Shown here one piece after another: positions 42,073 to 54,899 of a DNA stretch of 64,000 nt. The position numbers and the translations under genes are program-made. The stretch is taken from NCBI GenBank assembly GCA_029718625.1, contig JAINUF010000027.1:852676-916675 (forward strand), read 5' to 3'. The notes under the pieces were generated by a model. The model was not told the origin of the DNA and searched no databases. It saw only the letters and a list, made by a program, of their open reading frames with translations. Position 1 is the stretch's first letter, and every line of letters starts with the position of its first letter. This stretch comes from Synaphobranchus kaupii (Eukaryota > Chordata > Actinopteri > Anguilliformes > Synaphobranchidae).

Positions 42073-42980
42073 TGTTGACACTGTCATTCTAGGATGCAGA
42101 AGTTTTATATATTATTAGGTCATTATGACTGTAATAATTATAGAACCCTAGAATGGGTAAATGGAAGATGAGTGTTGCATGGCTCAACTTAAAGATTTGA
42201 GGATGTATTAAATACAGTAAAAGGTTTGAGATGCTGTTAACATAGATTGTTGTTGTTAACATAGGTTTGAGATATTACATAGAAGGTATGTTGATGCAAG
42301 GTACTGTTCTGTTGTTCCACCATACTGTGGGGGACACAGAGGATCTTGTTCAGATACAGAGTGTAAATCTAAATCATGTGACAATGGCACATTAGGCACT
42401 GCTCTAAAATCCAGCAGGCCATGCTTTCAGAGGAAAGCATATCTTTAAAAAACTGCATAACATCTTTGCAGAAGTTAACAAATAGCACACAGGCTATTGT
42501 TATGTAAAAACAGAAGTCTTTCTTCTGTAGTTACTTTTTGCGCCAGATTGGTGTTTTACTTTTACTTTTAATTAGTGTTTTTCTTATACATCTGTGATAC
42601 CATAAAGTTAAAGTGCATAATATAGATAAATAACTCTAAATCTATATAAATTGCCTTGGCATGTAATTTAGGAAATGTTGGAATTCACCAACATACCTAC
42701 TTGTGTGACAATTAAATTAACTGAGGTATGATTTTTAAATCACATGGATGTATTTCTGTGTAAATTTCCTCTAGCACAAAATCCTGTGCTGGAATGTTTG
42801 TCTGACATCAATAAACCAGTCAATGCCATAAAATGAACCAAAAGCCAGCTGAGTTTTCACTTGTCTTAATTAGGGCCAGCATAGTCTGTTCTTGCAGGGC
42901 AAAGTGTTGAGGACTGCTAAGAATGTCTTTCTAGGCAGTCCTAAATGGTTTTACAGTTTGGGAGAATAGTTTTCCTCAAT

Positions 42981-43017
42981 TAAATAACTAACTAACTAAT
43001 TAAATAAATAAATAAAT
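42981..43017. repeat. Simple repeat, (ACTA)n then (AATA)n
   Basis: ACTAACTAACTAATTAAAT then AAATAAATAAATAAAT. Confidence 0.85.
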
Positions 43018-44322
43018 CGAAGAAGAAGCAATTTCTTCTTTAAGTTTATTCCATAATTACGAATTTCATTTAAAAGCGGGAATAGGATCATTTTCTAGCA
43101 AAGACTGGCTTATTGGTCTCTTTTGTCCATTTGTGTCTTTCTGTATTATTTTCTTTCTATCTGTCTACTTTCTTCCTCTTTATGTTTTCTCTACCCTTCT
43201 TTCTACCTGTCTTGTGGAATATCTTTCTTTAAAAAGCAGTGAGCCTACAGTCTTCAGAGTGTATGATTTTTGTTTTTCAATCGTCAATAATTGACTATAA
43301 TCATTTACCCAGTACAAGACCTGAACTATGCAGACAATAACCCTGCATAGGTTTCTCTCCCTTTTCAGCGCCAGGAAGACGCTGAGTTCTGCGTAAGATG
43401 GGTGGAAGTACTTGAAGGGGCCATAAAACATGCGCACCTCATTTAGGAAACCTTAACCCTAAACAAGCCCCCTGGTGTAGCACCAGAGCATAGTTTACAA
43501 CACATTTATTACTGTAAAAGGATCCACCCATCCAATTCAGAATAACACCTTAGATTCGCTCAACACACATCCCAAAACCACATAACTGCAGCACATATAG
43601 GACAATGTAAATTTAAACATATGTGTTTCTTGGTGCAAACACATGAGTTTTTATATAGTTCAATGTATTGTAACAACATAAACTAATAGCATTAATAATG
43701 AATAATTGCTTCAGTTAAACTGTTTTCTGTTTCTGGAAAAATCAAGCTATTACCACCTCATGATTTCAAGCATCAAGAGGGGGGTAATAGAGGACAATAG
43801 AATATAACATAAATATAGAATGTTATGTGTGCAATGTGTGTAATGGATTAAAACCTAACTTTCCTGTCTCTGTCAGTTATGGGTAGCCATTCCATAATTC
43901 TACCTCTTTTAAAACTTTTACATCATAAACTATGTTTAATGTGTTTTTAACATTTTTACTTTTCTACTATTATTTTGATCATAATATTTTGATTACATAA
44001 CTTTTATAATGGCCCATGTACGGTTTAACATTTCAAACACCTGTCAGCATATGTAATGCATTGTGGGAAAATTAATTAAATTCCTGCATGGCTACAGTCA
44101 CGGCTCGATGATTTAACTTCTAATTCAATATAGGTAGCAAATCATGTGGCCACTGATTTCTAACATCTTACTAAGAATAATATAAATATCATAAAGGAAA
44201 TTTGGTCTGAAGCGCAGGCGTTTCTCTCCACTGGACATCCACTATTCCATTAAACCCATACCATCGAGTGTGGCCTAGCCTGCAGAACATATGCTCCAGA
44301 ATGATGTACTGATGCCAAATAG

Positions 44323-44356
44323 AAAATAAATAAATAAATAATAATAACTATAATAA
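44323..44356. repeat. Simple repeat, (AAAT)n/(AAT)n
   Basis: AAATAAATAAATAAATAATAATAA-type tract. Confidence 0.85.
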
Positions 44357-44865
44357 TCAGTACTTTAACAATCTGCTGCACAAGATGTGTTAGGTTTTGT
44401 CTCCTTTCCTTTAATTCAGCCAAATCAAGTTGATCTAAAATCATAATGTATATTACCATGAGAGGTACAAAAATTTAATTTCCAACATAATGCATTTGTC
44501 CTGAAATTCCCAACTACATCATTTGTATCTATAATGTTTTGCAACCTTTTCCCTACCATCACACCTCTGTGTTAAGTGCCAGCCTCTGCACAGCCCCGCG
44601 GATGGGGGAAGGAAGAACGCGGGCTCTGACTGAGCTAATGGGCTTGATGCAACACGTGACCTGTGGTGTGAAGTTCCCTTCTTCACACCATCCAACATCC
44701 GAACTACCCCCTACAACACACGCCTCAATCCACACAGCACTTGGTCTCAGCCTCTCCAGTTCTCCCCACAGGCAGCCTATACGACCCAGGGGATCCGAAG
44801 GAAACCAGTTGGGGAATTGTCCATGACCCCTCGGGAGGACGTTCTGAAGTGTCCCCCACTGGGCC

Positions 44866-44876
44866 AGAGGGGGGAG
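44866..44876 (+). promoter_or_regulatory. Polypurine tract
   Basis: AGAGGGGGGAG, one base before the 3' LTR start (TGTAGG at 44878). Standard site for plus-strand priming. Confidence 0.85.
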
Positions 44877-44877
44877 C

Positions 44878-46895
44878 TGTAGGAGGGGAATCAAAGTGTG
44901 ACTCAGGAAAGGCTGCCATTTGTGAGGAGCCCGAGAACGGTGCTCGTCATAAACTTTAAAGGACCAGAGAGCTGTGTGATAAAACAATGGACTCTCTAGA
45001 CTTCCTACAGGGGGGTTCAACCCATCTGTTCTAAAGGATGTCCTCACCTGGGAAAGGACTGTGATAAGTGAAGACTGGACTATGTCATGGGTGTGAAAGT
45101 GTGTTTAGTGGCATTTATGGCACAGGGGTCGTGGCGCAAGGAATGTCCTACCCGACCATCTGTGACCTTTTCCACTTTGATCCTTCGAGCCTCACACGTG
45201 ACTACGGACAATACCACAGTGCCCTCAGGCTGACACCTCAGTTCATTGCACCCCCCTTCTCTCCTGGATTAAGACTCAGTTTAAATGGTCAACAGACCCT
45301 GTAAAACTTACTAACATTGCACATGTGATTCTTATATTGTTACATTATGTCTTATGTAGTAGTAACAGGAATTGCATGTAAAATGGTTCATCAGAAGGGA
45401 ATTTTCATGACAACTGCAACATAATAATATTTAATCTGGTAATAATAATCATAATGGTAAGCTGTTTGGTATGGATGTAATCCAGTAAAATCCAGGAATC
45501 AAATGAGATACATTTCATACCAAATGGAGTTTAATAAAACATAGTTCCAATAACTCTGTAAAACTGTAACACTGGAATGTCCTCTCTGGTAATCAACTCC
45601 TTTTCCCTTCACCTTACTCAGCAGCGGTGGGGGTTTAGATTCCCGATTCGACCACACCTCCAGGTTAATTTATGGCCTGGTTCAAACACAGGATTTAGCT
45701 TAAAAGAAAGGGAGACACACTTATCTTGGAGCATCGTATCCGATCTCCCACACCATGCAGATTGTGTACTTTGGGTAAGGAGCATCGTAACCGATCTCCC
45801 ACACCATGCAGATTGTGTATTTTCGGTAAGGAATATCGCAATTCGATTTCCCACACCTGTGCAGATTTCTGTGTGTGTGTGTAGCTGAAGCAGGCCGGTA
45901 AGATATTTACTCTGTGTTTCTTTTCTTAATTTATATGTTTTGTAATTGACCTGAATTTAAGATAATGACCTACCTGCCTGTAAATAAATTATTATTATTT
46001 TAACTTGCGTGGTCTCCATGACTCTAATCCATTTTCTACCTTTTCCAGCCTAAGTTACGACTGAATACTCAGGGGAACAATTCTGACTAATGACCAACTG
46101 ATCAGTGGTGTGGTACAGTATGTGGAGTATTTAAGTTGGGTAGGCGACCGAGTTCGGCCTTACGGATTGGTTGAGGCACGGCTCTGGGAATTTGACGCGA
46201 AGAGAGCCCTTGGACGTATAGCTACGTCGGTTCTTGTCAAGTTAGCCTTAAGGAGTCCTCTGAGTGTCCGCCGACCGGGGCTCGCAACTATCTATGTAAA
46301 ATATAATACATGTATTGTGTCGGCCAGACCCCCAACCTCTATGTTCTCCACCGAACTGAGATTCGGCAATAGTGCTAATCCCGGGAGCATATATTGAGTA
46401 ATGGTGGCATACAAGGATGAGTCGAGTGTAAACACTCTGAGCTTCACGCATGATTAAAGTAAAATTCTAAATTATATTTTATATAGTTAAGAGTAAACCA
46501 ATTGTAACTATTACGCTTACGGTTTGTGGTCATAGATCTATTCGATGTGTTGTTCAGCTCCTGTGTGAGTGTTCTAATGCTCCCATTAGAATATTGGCAT
46601 TTGGACGATAAATTGGATATATCCGTGATGACACCATGGCCCCGTTTACGAACGGAGATTATAAGAATCGTACTGATCCGTTTCAGGCCTGTTTTAAGCG
46701 GGATATGGAGCAGCGCATTCATATCTGACTCGTGGCGACGGACTCAGTATTTTCTTAAATATACTTATAATATATACATGACCGGAGAATAAATCACTGA
46801 ACTATTTTTATTGACATCACAACAGCAAAGGAAAAACATATTTGCTCCTTCCCCTCCAGCTATTCCCTCATTGGTCTAGCTGTGCGGGTTCTACA
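44878..46895 (+). repeat. 3' LTR (2018 bp)
   Basis: Offset 5414 bp from the 5' LTR. Its 51-bp tandem repeat is at 45728-45880, TATTTAAG at 46128-46135 and AATAAA at 46788-46793. One base differs (A at 46804). Confidence 0.92.
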
Positions 46896-46899
46896 CAAT
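46896..46899. repeat. Target-site duplication, right (CAAT)
   Basis: Second copy of the CAAT at 39460-39463. Confidence 0.9.
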
Positions 46900-46927
46900 T
46901 TAACCCGGGTCAGCTCATTTCACCTTT

Positions 46928-46989
46928 GCTCACGGCCATCCCACACTGAAAAGGCCCGAACCCGAGCTGTATTGTGATAGCGCATTTTC
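46928..46989 (+). pseudogene. Truncated 5S copy C, unit 23
   Basis: Gutted copy cut off from its 5' flank by the LTR element, which sits 28 bp upstream. Confidence 0.85.
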
Positions 46990-47127
46990 AAAACTCAAGT
47001 GTCATCGATTGCAGTGCGCATTAGGTGTAAACGACAATTCGGCAACTCAGAGCACCTGTCCTCAAGCGATCCGCTAGCCTCAGCCTTTCAGTAGCTTGGA
47101 TGACAGGCTCACGCCACCGCGCCCAGC
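46990..47127 (-). ncRNA. 7SL Alu-domain-like RNA gene, unit 23
   Basis: Carries GGCAACTC (+ strand). Uninterrupted. The spacer has GTCTGAATCTC, private. Confidence 0.68.
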
Positions 47128-47793
47128 GAAAGCCGAATGGCATTTTATTGCTTTTCTAGAAAGCAGTGTTGTGACGTCAAATAGGCATCAGTCTGAATCT
47201 CTGCGCAACGTTCCCTAGAGTGGTAGGCTATAAATAGGCAGAGGAAACAAGGTCAACAAGAAAACAGCAAACATTAGGTCAATCGTTAGCCGACAGCAAC
47301 GTGAAGTGAAATAAAAATAATAATAACGGGAGATTTTGCAAAAACAAAGCAGAAACTAAATAAGCCCCTCTTCAGTCTGACCGAAGCTAAACGAAAATCG
47401 AAATAAAAATAGAAAAGTAAGTAAAAGCAAACCTACTTAAAATTCAAAGTTATTCTGACAGGTTCGTTAATTTAGCTAAACCAGCAGCCAATCTATGCCT
47501 ATAAATGAACATTTTGTTGTTAATATGAGTTCTGTAACTTATTAAATTGAGTTTGCAGGAAAAGATAATTCTGAATAGAAACCGCTTGACGTGCCTTTAC
47601 GCATGAATCCAAACACACATAGATTTTGATTGTACCAAAGAACAAATTCCGATAAGGAAAATGACTAATTATGCAGTCGACAATATGCACTCTCGTAATT
47701 GTGCTCCTTTGACCGCGTTGATAAGCAAAATAAAGCGGAACCGGCGGTTGAAGTTTAGAAATAATTTAACCCGCGTCAGCTCCGGTCACCTTC

Positions 47794-47913
47794 GCTCACG
47801 GCCATACCACACTGAAAATGCCCGAACTCGTCTGATCTCGGAAGCCAAGCAGTGTAGGGCTTGGTTAGTACTTGGATGGGAGACCGCCTGGGAATACTAG
47901 GTGCTGTAAGCAT
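47794..47913 (+). rRNA. RN5S: 5S rRNA gene, type A, unit 24
   Basis: Upstream CCGCG. Confidence 0.96.
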
Positions 47914-48154
47914 TTTTAAAAGTTTTGTTTTCCGTTTTCGCACGCGATGGGGCTGTTCGCCGAGGTAAAAGGTGGAAACTATCACTGTATTATTCACAAT
48001 GATGATAATTAAACGTCTTCGTATCCTAATTATGCAGTCGATAATATTCACTCTCGTAATTTTGCTCCTTTGACCGCGTTGATAAGCAAAATTAAACGGA
48101 ACCGGCGGTTGACGTTTAGAAACAATTTAACCCGGGTCAGCTCAGGGCAACTTC

Positions 48155-48274
48155 GCTCACGGCCATACCACACTGAAAGAGCCCGAACTCGTCCGACCTC
48201 GGAAGCCAAACAGTGTAGGGCCTGGTTAGTACTTGGATGGGAGACCGCCTGGGAATACTAGGTGCTGTAAGCAT
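48155..48274 (+). rRNA. RN5S: 5S rRNA gene, type B, unit 24
   Basis: T43C (CCGACCTCGG), shared with 52901 and 59229. Confidence 0.96.
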
Positions 48275-48509
48275 TTTTAAAAGTTTTGTTTTCCGTTTTC
48301 GCACGCGATGGGGCTGTTCGCCGAGGTAAAAGGTGGAAACTATCACTGTATTATTCACAATGATGATAATTAAACGTATCCTAATTATGCAGTCGATAAT
48401 ATGCACTCTCGTAATTGTGCTCCTTTGACCGCGTTGATAAACAGAATTAAGCGGAACCGGCGTTTGAAATTTAGAAACAATTTAACCCGGGTCAGCTCAT
48501 TTCACCTTT

Positions 48510-48571
48510 GCTCACGGCCATCCCACACTGAAAAGGCCCGAACCCGAGCTGTATTGTGATAGCGCATTTTC
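48510..48571 (+). pseudogene. Truncated 5S copy C, unit 24
   Basis: Standard gutted copy. Confidence 0.85.
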
Positions 48572-48709
48572 AAAACTCAAGTGTCATCGATTGCAGTGCG
48601 CATTAGGTGTAAACGACAATTCGGCAGCTCAGAGCACCTGTCCTCAAGCGATCCGCTAGCCTCAGCCTTTCAGTAGCTTGGATGACAGGCTCACGCCACC
48701 GCGCCCAGC
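48572..48709 (-). ncRNA. 7SL Alu-domain-like RNA gene, unit 24
   Basis: Standard copy. The spacer has AATCCATGCC and ATTCAGATAAGG. Confidence 0.7.
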
Positions 48710-49375
48710 GAAAGCCGAATGGCATTTTATTGCTTTTCTAGAAAGCAGTGTTGTGACGTCAAATAGGCATCAGTCTGATTCTCTGCGCAACGTTCCCTAG
48801 AGTGGTAGGCTATAAATAGGCAGAGGAAACAAGGTCAACAAGAAAACAGCAAACATTAGGTCAATCGTTAGCCGACAGCAACGTGAAGTGAAATAAAAAT
48901 AATAATAACGGGAGATTTTGCAAAAACAAAGCAGAAACTAAATAAGCCCCTCTTCAGTCTGACCGAAGCTAAACGAAAATCGAAATAAAAATAGAAAAGT
49001 AAGTAAAAGCAAACCTACTTAAAATTCAAAGTTATTCTGACAGGTTCGTTAATTTAGCTAAACCAGCAGCCAATCCATGCCTATAAATGAACATTTTGTT
49101 GTTAATATGAGTTCTGTAACTTATTAAATTGAGTTTGCAGGAAAAGATAATTCTGAATAGAAACCGCTTGACGTGCCTTTACGCATGAATCCAAACACAC
49201 ATAGATTTTGATTGTACCAAAGAACAAATTCAGATAAGGAAAATGACTAATTATGCAGTCGACAATATGCACTCTCGTAATTGTGCTCCTTTGACCGCGT
49301 TGATAAGCAAAATAAAGCGGAACCGGCGGTTGAAGTTTAGAAATAATTTAACCCGCGTCAGCTCCGGTCACCTTC

Positions 49376-49495
49376 GCTCACGGCCATACCACACTGAAAA
49401 TGCCCGAACTCGTCTGATCTCGGAAGCCAAGCAGTGTAGGGCTTGGTTAGTACTTGGATGGGAGACCGCCTGGGAATACTAGGTGCTGTAAGCAT
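49376..49495 (+). rRNA. RN5S: 5S rRNA gene, type A, unit 25
   Basis: Upstream CCGCG. Confidence 0.96.
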
Positions 49496-49736
49496 TTTTA
49501 AAAGTTTTGTTTTCCGTTTTCGCACGCGATGGGGCTGTTCGCCGAGGTAAAAGGTGGAAACTATCACTGTATTATTCACAATGATGATAATTAAACGTCT
49601 TCGTATCCTAATTATGCAGTCGATAATATTCACTCTCGTAATTTTGCTCCTTTGACCGCGTTGATAAGCAAAATTAAACGGAACCGGCGGTTGACGTTTA
49701 GAAACAATTTAACCCGGGTCAGCTCAGGGCAACTTC

Positions 49737-49856
49737 GCTCACGGCCATACCACACTGAAAGAGCCCGAACTCGTCCGATCTCGGAAGCCAAACAGTGTAG
49801 GGCCTGGTTAGTACTTGGATGGGAGACCGCCTGGGAATACTAGGTGCTGTAAGCAT
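49737..49856 (+). rRNA. RN5S: 5S rRNA gene, type B, unit 25
   Basis: Terminator context TTTTTAATAG, as at 54483. Confidence 0.96.
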
Positions 49857-50091
49857 TTTTAATAGTTTTGTTTTCCGTTTTCGCACGCGATGGGGCTGTT
49901 CGCCGAGGTAAAAGGTGGAAACTATCACTGTATTATTCACAATGATGATAATTAAACGTATCCTAATTATGCAGTCGATAATATGCACTCTCGTAATTGT
50001 GCTCCTTTGACCGCGTTGATAAACAGAATTAAGCGGAACCGGCGTTTGAAATTTAGAAACAATTTAACCCGGGTCAGCTCATTTCACCTTT

Positions 50092-50153
50092 GCTCACGGC
50101 CATCCCACACTGAAAAGGCCCGAACCCGAGCTGTATTGTGATAGCGCATTTTC
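50092..50153 (+). pseudogene. Truncated 5S copy C, unit 25
   Basis: Standard gutted copy. Confidence 0.85.
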
Positions 50154-50291
50154 AAAACTCAAGTGTCATCGATTGCAGTGCGCATTAGGTGTAAACGACA
50201 ATTCGGCAGCTCAGAGCACCTGTCCTCAAGCGATCCGCTAGCCTCAGCCTTTCAGTAGCTTGGATGACAGGCTCACGCCACCGCGCCCAGC
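50154..50291 (-). ncRNA. 7SL Alu-domain-like RNA gene, unit 25
   Basis: Standard copy with CRE intact. The + strand TATAAATA of the spacer is TATACATA at 50393-50400. Confidence 0.7.
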
Positions 50292-50957
50292 GAAAGCCGA
50301 ATGGCATTTTATTGCTTTTCTAGAAAGCAGTGTTGTGACGTCAAATAGGCATCAGTCTGATTCTCTGCGCAACGTTCCCTAGAGTGGTAGGCTATACATA
50401 GGCAGAGGAAACAAGGTCAACAAGAAAACAGCAAACATTAGGTCAATCGTTAGCCGACAGCAACGTGAAGTGAAATAAAAATAATAATAACGGGAGATTT
50501 TGCAAAAACAAAGCAGAAACTAAATAAGCCCCTCTTCAGTCTGACCGAAGCTAAACGAAAATCGAAATAAAAATAGAAAAGTAAGTAAAAGCAAACCTAC
50601 TTAAAATTCAAAGTTATTCTGACAGGTTCGTTAATTTAGCTAAACCAGCAGCCAATCTATGCCTATAAATGAACATTTTGTTGTTAATATGAGTTCTGTA
50701 ACTTATTAAATTGAGTTTGCAGGAAAAGATAATTCTGAATAGAAACCGCTTGACGTGCCTTTACGCATGAATCCAAACACACATAGATTTTGATTGTACC
50801 AAAGAACAAATTCCGATAAGGAAAATGACTAATTATGCAGTCGACAATATGCACTCTCGTAATTGTGCTCCTTTGACCGCGTTGATAAGCAAAATAAAGC
50901 GGAACCGGCGGTTGAAGTTTAGAAATAATTTAACCCGCGTCAGCTCCGGTCACCTTC

Positions 50958-51077
50958 GTTCACGGCCATACCACACTGAAAATGCCCGAACTCGTCTGAT
51001 CTCGGAAGCCAAGCAGTGTAGGGCTTGGTTAGTACTTGGATGGGAGACCGCCTGGGAATACTAGGTGCTGTAAGCAT
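50958..51077 (+). rRNA. RN5S: 5S rRNA gene, type A, unit 26
   Basis: C2T (GTTCACGG), giving a U2-G117 wobble. The 3' flank has AAACCATCACTGAATT. Confidence 0.95.
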
Positions 51078-51318
51078 TTTTAAAAGTTTTGTTTTCCGTT
51101 TTCGCACGCGATGGGGCTGTTCGCCGAGGTAAAAGGTGGAAACCATCACTGAATTATTCACAATGATGATAATTAAACGTCTTCGTATCCTAATTATGCA
51201 GTCGATAATATTCACTCTCGTAATTTTGCTCCTTTGACCGCGTTGATAAGCAAAATTAAACGGAACCGGCGGTTGACGTTTAGAAACAATTTAACCCGGG
51301 TCAGCTCAGGGCAACTTC

Positions 51319-51438
51319 GCTCACGGCCATACCACACTGAAAGAGCCCGAACTCGTCCGATCTCGGAAGCCAAACAGTGTAGGGCCTGGTTAGTACTTGG
51401 ATGGGAGACCGCCTGGGAATACTAGGTGCTGTAAGCAT
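51319..51438 (+). rRNA. RN5S: 5S rRNA gene, type B, unit 26
   Basis: No private change noticed. Confidence 0.96.
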
Positions 51439-51673
51439 TTTTAAAAGTTTTGTTTTCCGTTTTCGCACGCGATGGGGCTGTTCGCCGAGGTAAAAGGTGG
51501 AAACTATCACTGTATTATTCACAATGATGATAATTAAACGTATCCTAATTATGCAGTCGATAATATGCACTCTCGTAATTGTGCTCCTTTGACCGCGTTG
51601 ATAAACAGAATTAAGCGGAACCGGCGTTTGAAATTTAGAAACAATTTAACCCGGGTCAGCTCATTTCACCTTT

Positions 51674-51735
51674 GCTCACGGCCATCCCACACTGAAAAGG
51701 CCCGAACCCGAGCTGTATTGTGATAGCGCATTTTC
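51674..51735 (+). pseudogene. Truncated 5S copy C, unit 26
   Basis: Standard gutted copy. Confidence 0.85.
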
Positions 51736-51873
51736 AAAACTCAAGTGTCATCGATTGCAGTGCGCATTAGGTGTAAACGACAATTCGGCAGCTCAGAGCA
51801 CCTGTCCTCAAGCGATCCGCTAGCCTCAGCCTTTCAGTAGCTTGGATGACAGGCTCACGCCACCGCGCCCAGC
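51736..51873 (-). ncRNA. 7SL Alu-domain-like RNA gene, unit 26
   Basis: Standard copy. Spacer TATACATA at 51975-51982, and AGATTTGGATTG near 52370. Confidence 0.7.
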
Positions 51874-52539
51874 GAAAGCCGAATGGCATTTTATTGCTTT
51901 TCTAGAAAGCAGTGTTGTGACGTCAAATAGGCATCAGTCTGATTCTCTGCGCAACGTTCCCTAGAGTGGTAGGCTATACATAGGCAGAGGAAACAAGGTC
52001 AACAAGAAAACAGCAAACATTAGGTCAATCGTTAGCCGACAGCAACGTGAAGTGAAATAAAAATAATAATAACGGGAGATTTTGCAAAAACAAAGCAGAA
52101 ACTAAATAAGCCCCTCTTCAGTCTGACCGAAGCTAAACGAAAATCGAAATAAAAATAGAAAAGTAAGTAAAAGCAAACCTACTTAAAATTCAAAGTTATT
52201 CTGACAGGTTCGTTAATTTAGCTAAACCAGCAGCCAATCTATGCCTATAAATGAACATTTTGTTGTTAATATGAGTTCTGTAACTTATTAAATTGAGTTT
52301 GCAGGAAAAGATAATTCTGAATAGAAACCGCTTGACGTGCCTTTACGCATGAATCCAAACACACATAGATTTGGATTGTACCAAAGAACAAATTCCGATA
52401 AGGAAAATGACTAATTATGCAGTCGACAATATGCACTCTCGTAATTGTGCTCCTTTGACCGCGTTGATAAGCAAAATAAAGCGGAACCGGCGGTTGAAGT
52501 TTAGAAATAATTTAACCCGCGTCAGCTCCGGTCACCTTC

Positions 52540-52659
52540 GCTCACGGCCATACCACACTGAAAATGCCCGAACTCGTCTGATCTCGGAAGCCAAGCAGTG
52601 TAGGGCTTGGTTAGTACTTGGATGGGAGACCGCCTGGGAATACTAGGTGCTGTAAGCAT
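52540..52659 (+). rRNA. RN5S: 5S rRNA gene, type A, unit 27
   Basis: Upstream CCGCG. Confidence 0.96.
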
Positions 52660-52900
52660 TTTTAAAAGTTTTGTTTTCCGTTTTCGCACGCGATGGGGCT
52701 GTTCGCCGAGGTAAAAGGTGGAAACTATCACTGTATTATTCACAATGATGATAATTAAACGTCTTCGTATCCTAATTATGCAGTCGATAATATTCACTCT
52801 CGTAATTTTGCTCCTTTGACCGCGTTGATAAGCAAAATTAAACGGAACCGGCGGTTGACGTTTAGAAACAATTTAACCCGGGTCAGCTCAGGGCAACTTC

Positions 52901-53020
52901 GCTCACGGCCATACCACACTGAAAGAGCCCGAACTCGTCCGACCTCGGAAGCCAAACAGTGTAGGGCCTGGTTAGTACTTGGATGGGAGACCGCCTGGGA
53001 ATACTAGGTGCTGTAAGCAT
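52901..53020 (+). rRNA. RN5S: 5S rRNA gene, type B, unit 27
   Basis: T43C, 4746 bp (three units) from 48155. Confidence 0.96.
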
Positions 53021-53255
53021 TTTTAAAAGTTTTGTTTTCCGTTTTCGCACGCGATGGGGCTGTTCGCCGAGGTAAAAGGTGGAAACTATCACTGTATTAT
53101 TCACAATGATGATAATTAAACGTATCCTAATTATGCAGTCGATAATATGCACTCTCGTAATTGTGCTCCTTTGACCGCGTTGATAAACAGAATTAAGCGG
53201 AACCGGCGTTTGAAATTTAGAAACAATTTAACCCGGGTCAGCTCATTTCACCTTT

Positions 53256-53317
53256 GCTCACGGCCATCCCACACTGAAAAGGCCCGAACCCGAGCTGTAT
53301 TGTGATAGCGCATTTTC
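53256..53317 (+). pseudogene. Truncated 5S copy C, unit 27
   Basis: Standard gutted copy. Confidence 0.85.
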
Positions 53318-53455
53318 AAAACTCAAGTGTCATCGATTGCAGTGCGCATTAGGTGTAAACGACAATTCGGCAGCTCAGAGCACCTGTCCTCAAGCGATCC
53401 GCTAGCCTCAGCCTTTCAGTAGCTTGGATGACAGGCTCACGCCACCGCGCCCAGC
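53318..53455 (-). ncRNA. 7SL Alu-domain-like RNA gene, unit 27
   Basis: Standard copy. The spacer has TATAAATTAAC and ATTCAGATAAGG. Confidence 0.7.
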
Positions 53456-54121
53456 GAAAGCCGAATGGCATTTTATTGCTTTTCTAGAAAGCAGTGTTGT
53501 GACGTCAAATAGGCATCAGTCTGATTCTCTGCGCAACGTTCCCTAGAGTGGTAGGCTATAAATAGGCAGAGGAAACAAGGTCAACAAGAAAACAGCAAAC
53601 ATTAGGTCAATCGTTAGCCGACAGCAACGTGAAGTGAAATAAAAATAATAATAACGGGAGATTTTGCAAAAACAAAGCAGAAACTAAATAAGCCCCTCTT
53701 CAGTCTGACCGAAGCTAAACGAAAATCGAAATAAAAATAGAAAAGTAAGTAAAAGCAAACCTACTTAAAATTCAAAGTTATTCTGACAGGTTCGTTAATT
53801 TAGCTAAACCAGCAGCCAATCTATGCCTATAAATTAACATTTTGTTGTTAATATGAGTTCTGTAACTTATTAAATTGAGTTTGCAGGAAAAGATAATTCT
53901 GAATAGAAACCGCTTGACGTGCCTTTACGCATGAATCCAAACACACATAGATTTTGATTGTACCAAAGAACAAATTCAGATAAGGAAAATGACTAATTAT
54001 GCAGTCGACAATATGCACTCTCGTAATTGTGCTCCTTTGACCGCGTTGATAAGCAAAATAAAGCGGAACCGGCGGTTGAAGTTTAGAAATAATTTAACCC
54101 GCGTCAGCTCCGGTCACCTTC

Positions 54122-54241
54122 GCTCACGGCCATACCACACTGAAAATGCCCGAACTCGTCTGATCTCGGAAGCCAAGCAGTGTAGGGCTTGGTTAGTACT
54201 TGGATGGGAGACCGCCTGGGAATACTAGGTGCTGTAAGCAT
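54122..54241 (+). rRNA. RN5S: 5S rRNA gene, type A, unit 28
   Basis: Upstream CCGCG; last gene in the right block with it. Confidence 0.96.
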
Positions 54242-54482
54242 TTTTAAAAGTTTTGTTTTCCGTTTTCGCACGCGATGGGGCTGTTCGCCGAGGTAAAAGG
54301 TGGAAACTATCACTGTATTATTCACAATGATGATAATTAAACGTCTTCGTATCCTAATTATGCAGTCGATAATATTCACTCTCGTAATTTTGCTCCTTTG
54401 ACCGCGTTGATAAGCAAAATTAAACGGAACCGGCGGTTGACGTTTAGAAACAATTTAACCCGGGTCAGCTCAGGGCAACTTC

Positions 54483-54602
54483 GCTCACGGCCATACCACA
54501 CTGAAAGAGCCCGAACTCGTCCGATCTCGGAAGCCAAACAGTGTAGGGCCTGGTTAGTACTTGGATGGGAGACCGCCTGGGAATACTAGGTGCTGTAAGC
54601 AT
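54483..54602 (+). rRNA. RN5S: 5S rRNA gene, type B, unit 28
   Basis: Terminator context TTTTTAATAG. Confidence 0.96.
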
Positions 54603-54837
54603 TTTTAATAGTTTTGTTTTCCGTTTTCGCACGCGATGGGGCTGTTCGCCGAGGTAAAAGGTGGAAACTATCACTGTATTATTCACAATGATGATAATTA
54701 AACGTATCCTAATTATGCAGTCGATAATATGCACTCTCGTAATTGTGCTCCTTTGACCGCGTTGATAAACAGAATTAAGCGGAACCGGCGTTTGAAATTT
54801 AGAAACAATTTAACCCGGGTCAGCTCATTTCACCTTT

Positions 54838-54899
54838 GCTCACGGCCATCCCACACTGAAAAGGCCCGAACCCGAGCTGTATTGTGATAGCGCATTTTC
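54838..54899 (+). pseudogene. Truncated 5S copy C, unit 28
   Basis: Standard gutted copy. Confidence 0.85.

Larger units (their letters stand above)
41482..44877 (+). other. LTR element interior, no gag/pol
   Basis: 3.4 kb with no open frame longer than about 95 residues on either strand that stays inside it. Mostly AT-rich sequence with simple repeats; the last ~330 bp (44550-44877) are GC-richer and might be a remnant of an ancestral coding or 3' region. I recognise no protein motif. The filler could be captured host sequence. Confidence 0.75.
39464..46895 (+). mobile_element. LTR retrotransposon, non-autonomous, 7432 bp
   Basis: Two direct 2018-bp LTRs starting TGTAG and ending CTACA, a tRNA-Trp primer-binding site after the left LTR, a polypurine tract before the right LTR, and a CAAT target duplication. 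The interior (3396 bp) has no long reading frame, so gag and pol are absent and the element must have been mobilised by an autonomous relative. I found one LTR difference (C at 41390, A at 46804), which implies recent insertion. Family not identified; a 4-bp duplication fits Gypsy-like or endogenous-retrovirus-like elements. Confidence 0.93.

Noticed and set aside
44559..45047. 162-codon - strand frame at the right LTR
   Set aside because: Crosses the interior/LTR boundary; no recognisable motif, and not continued in the other LTR.
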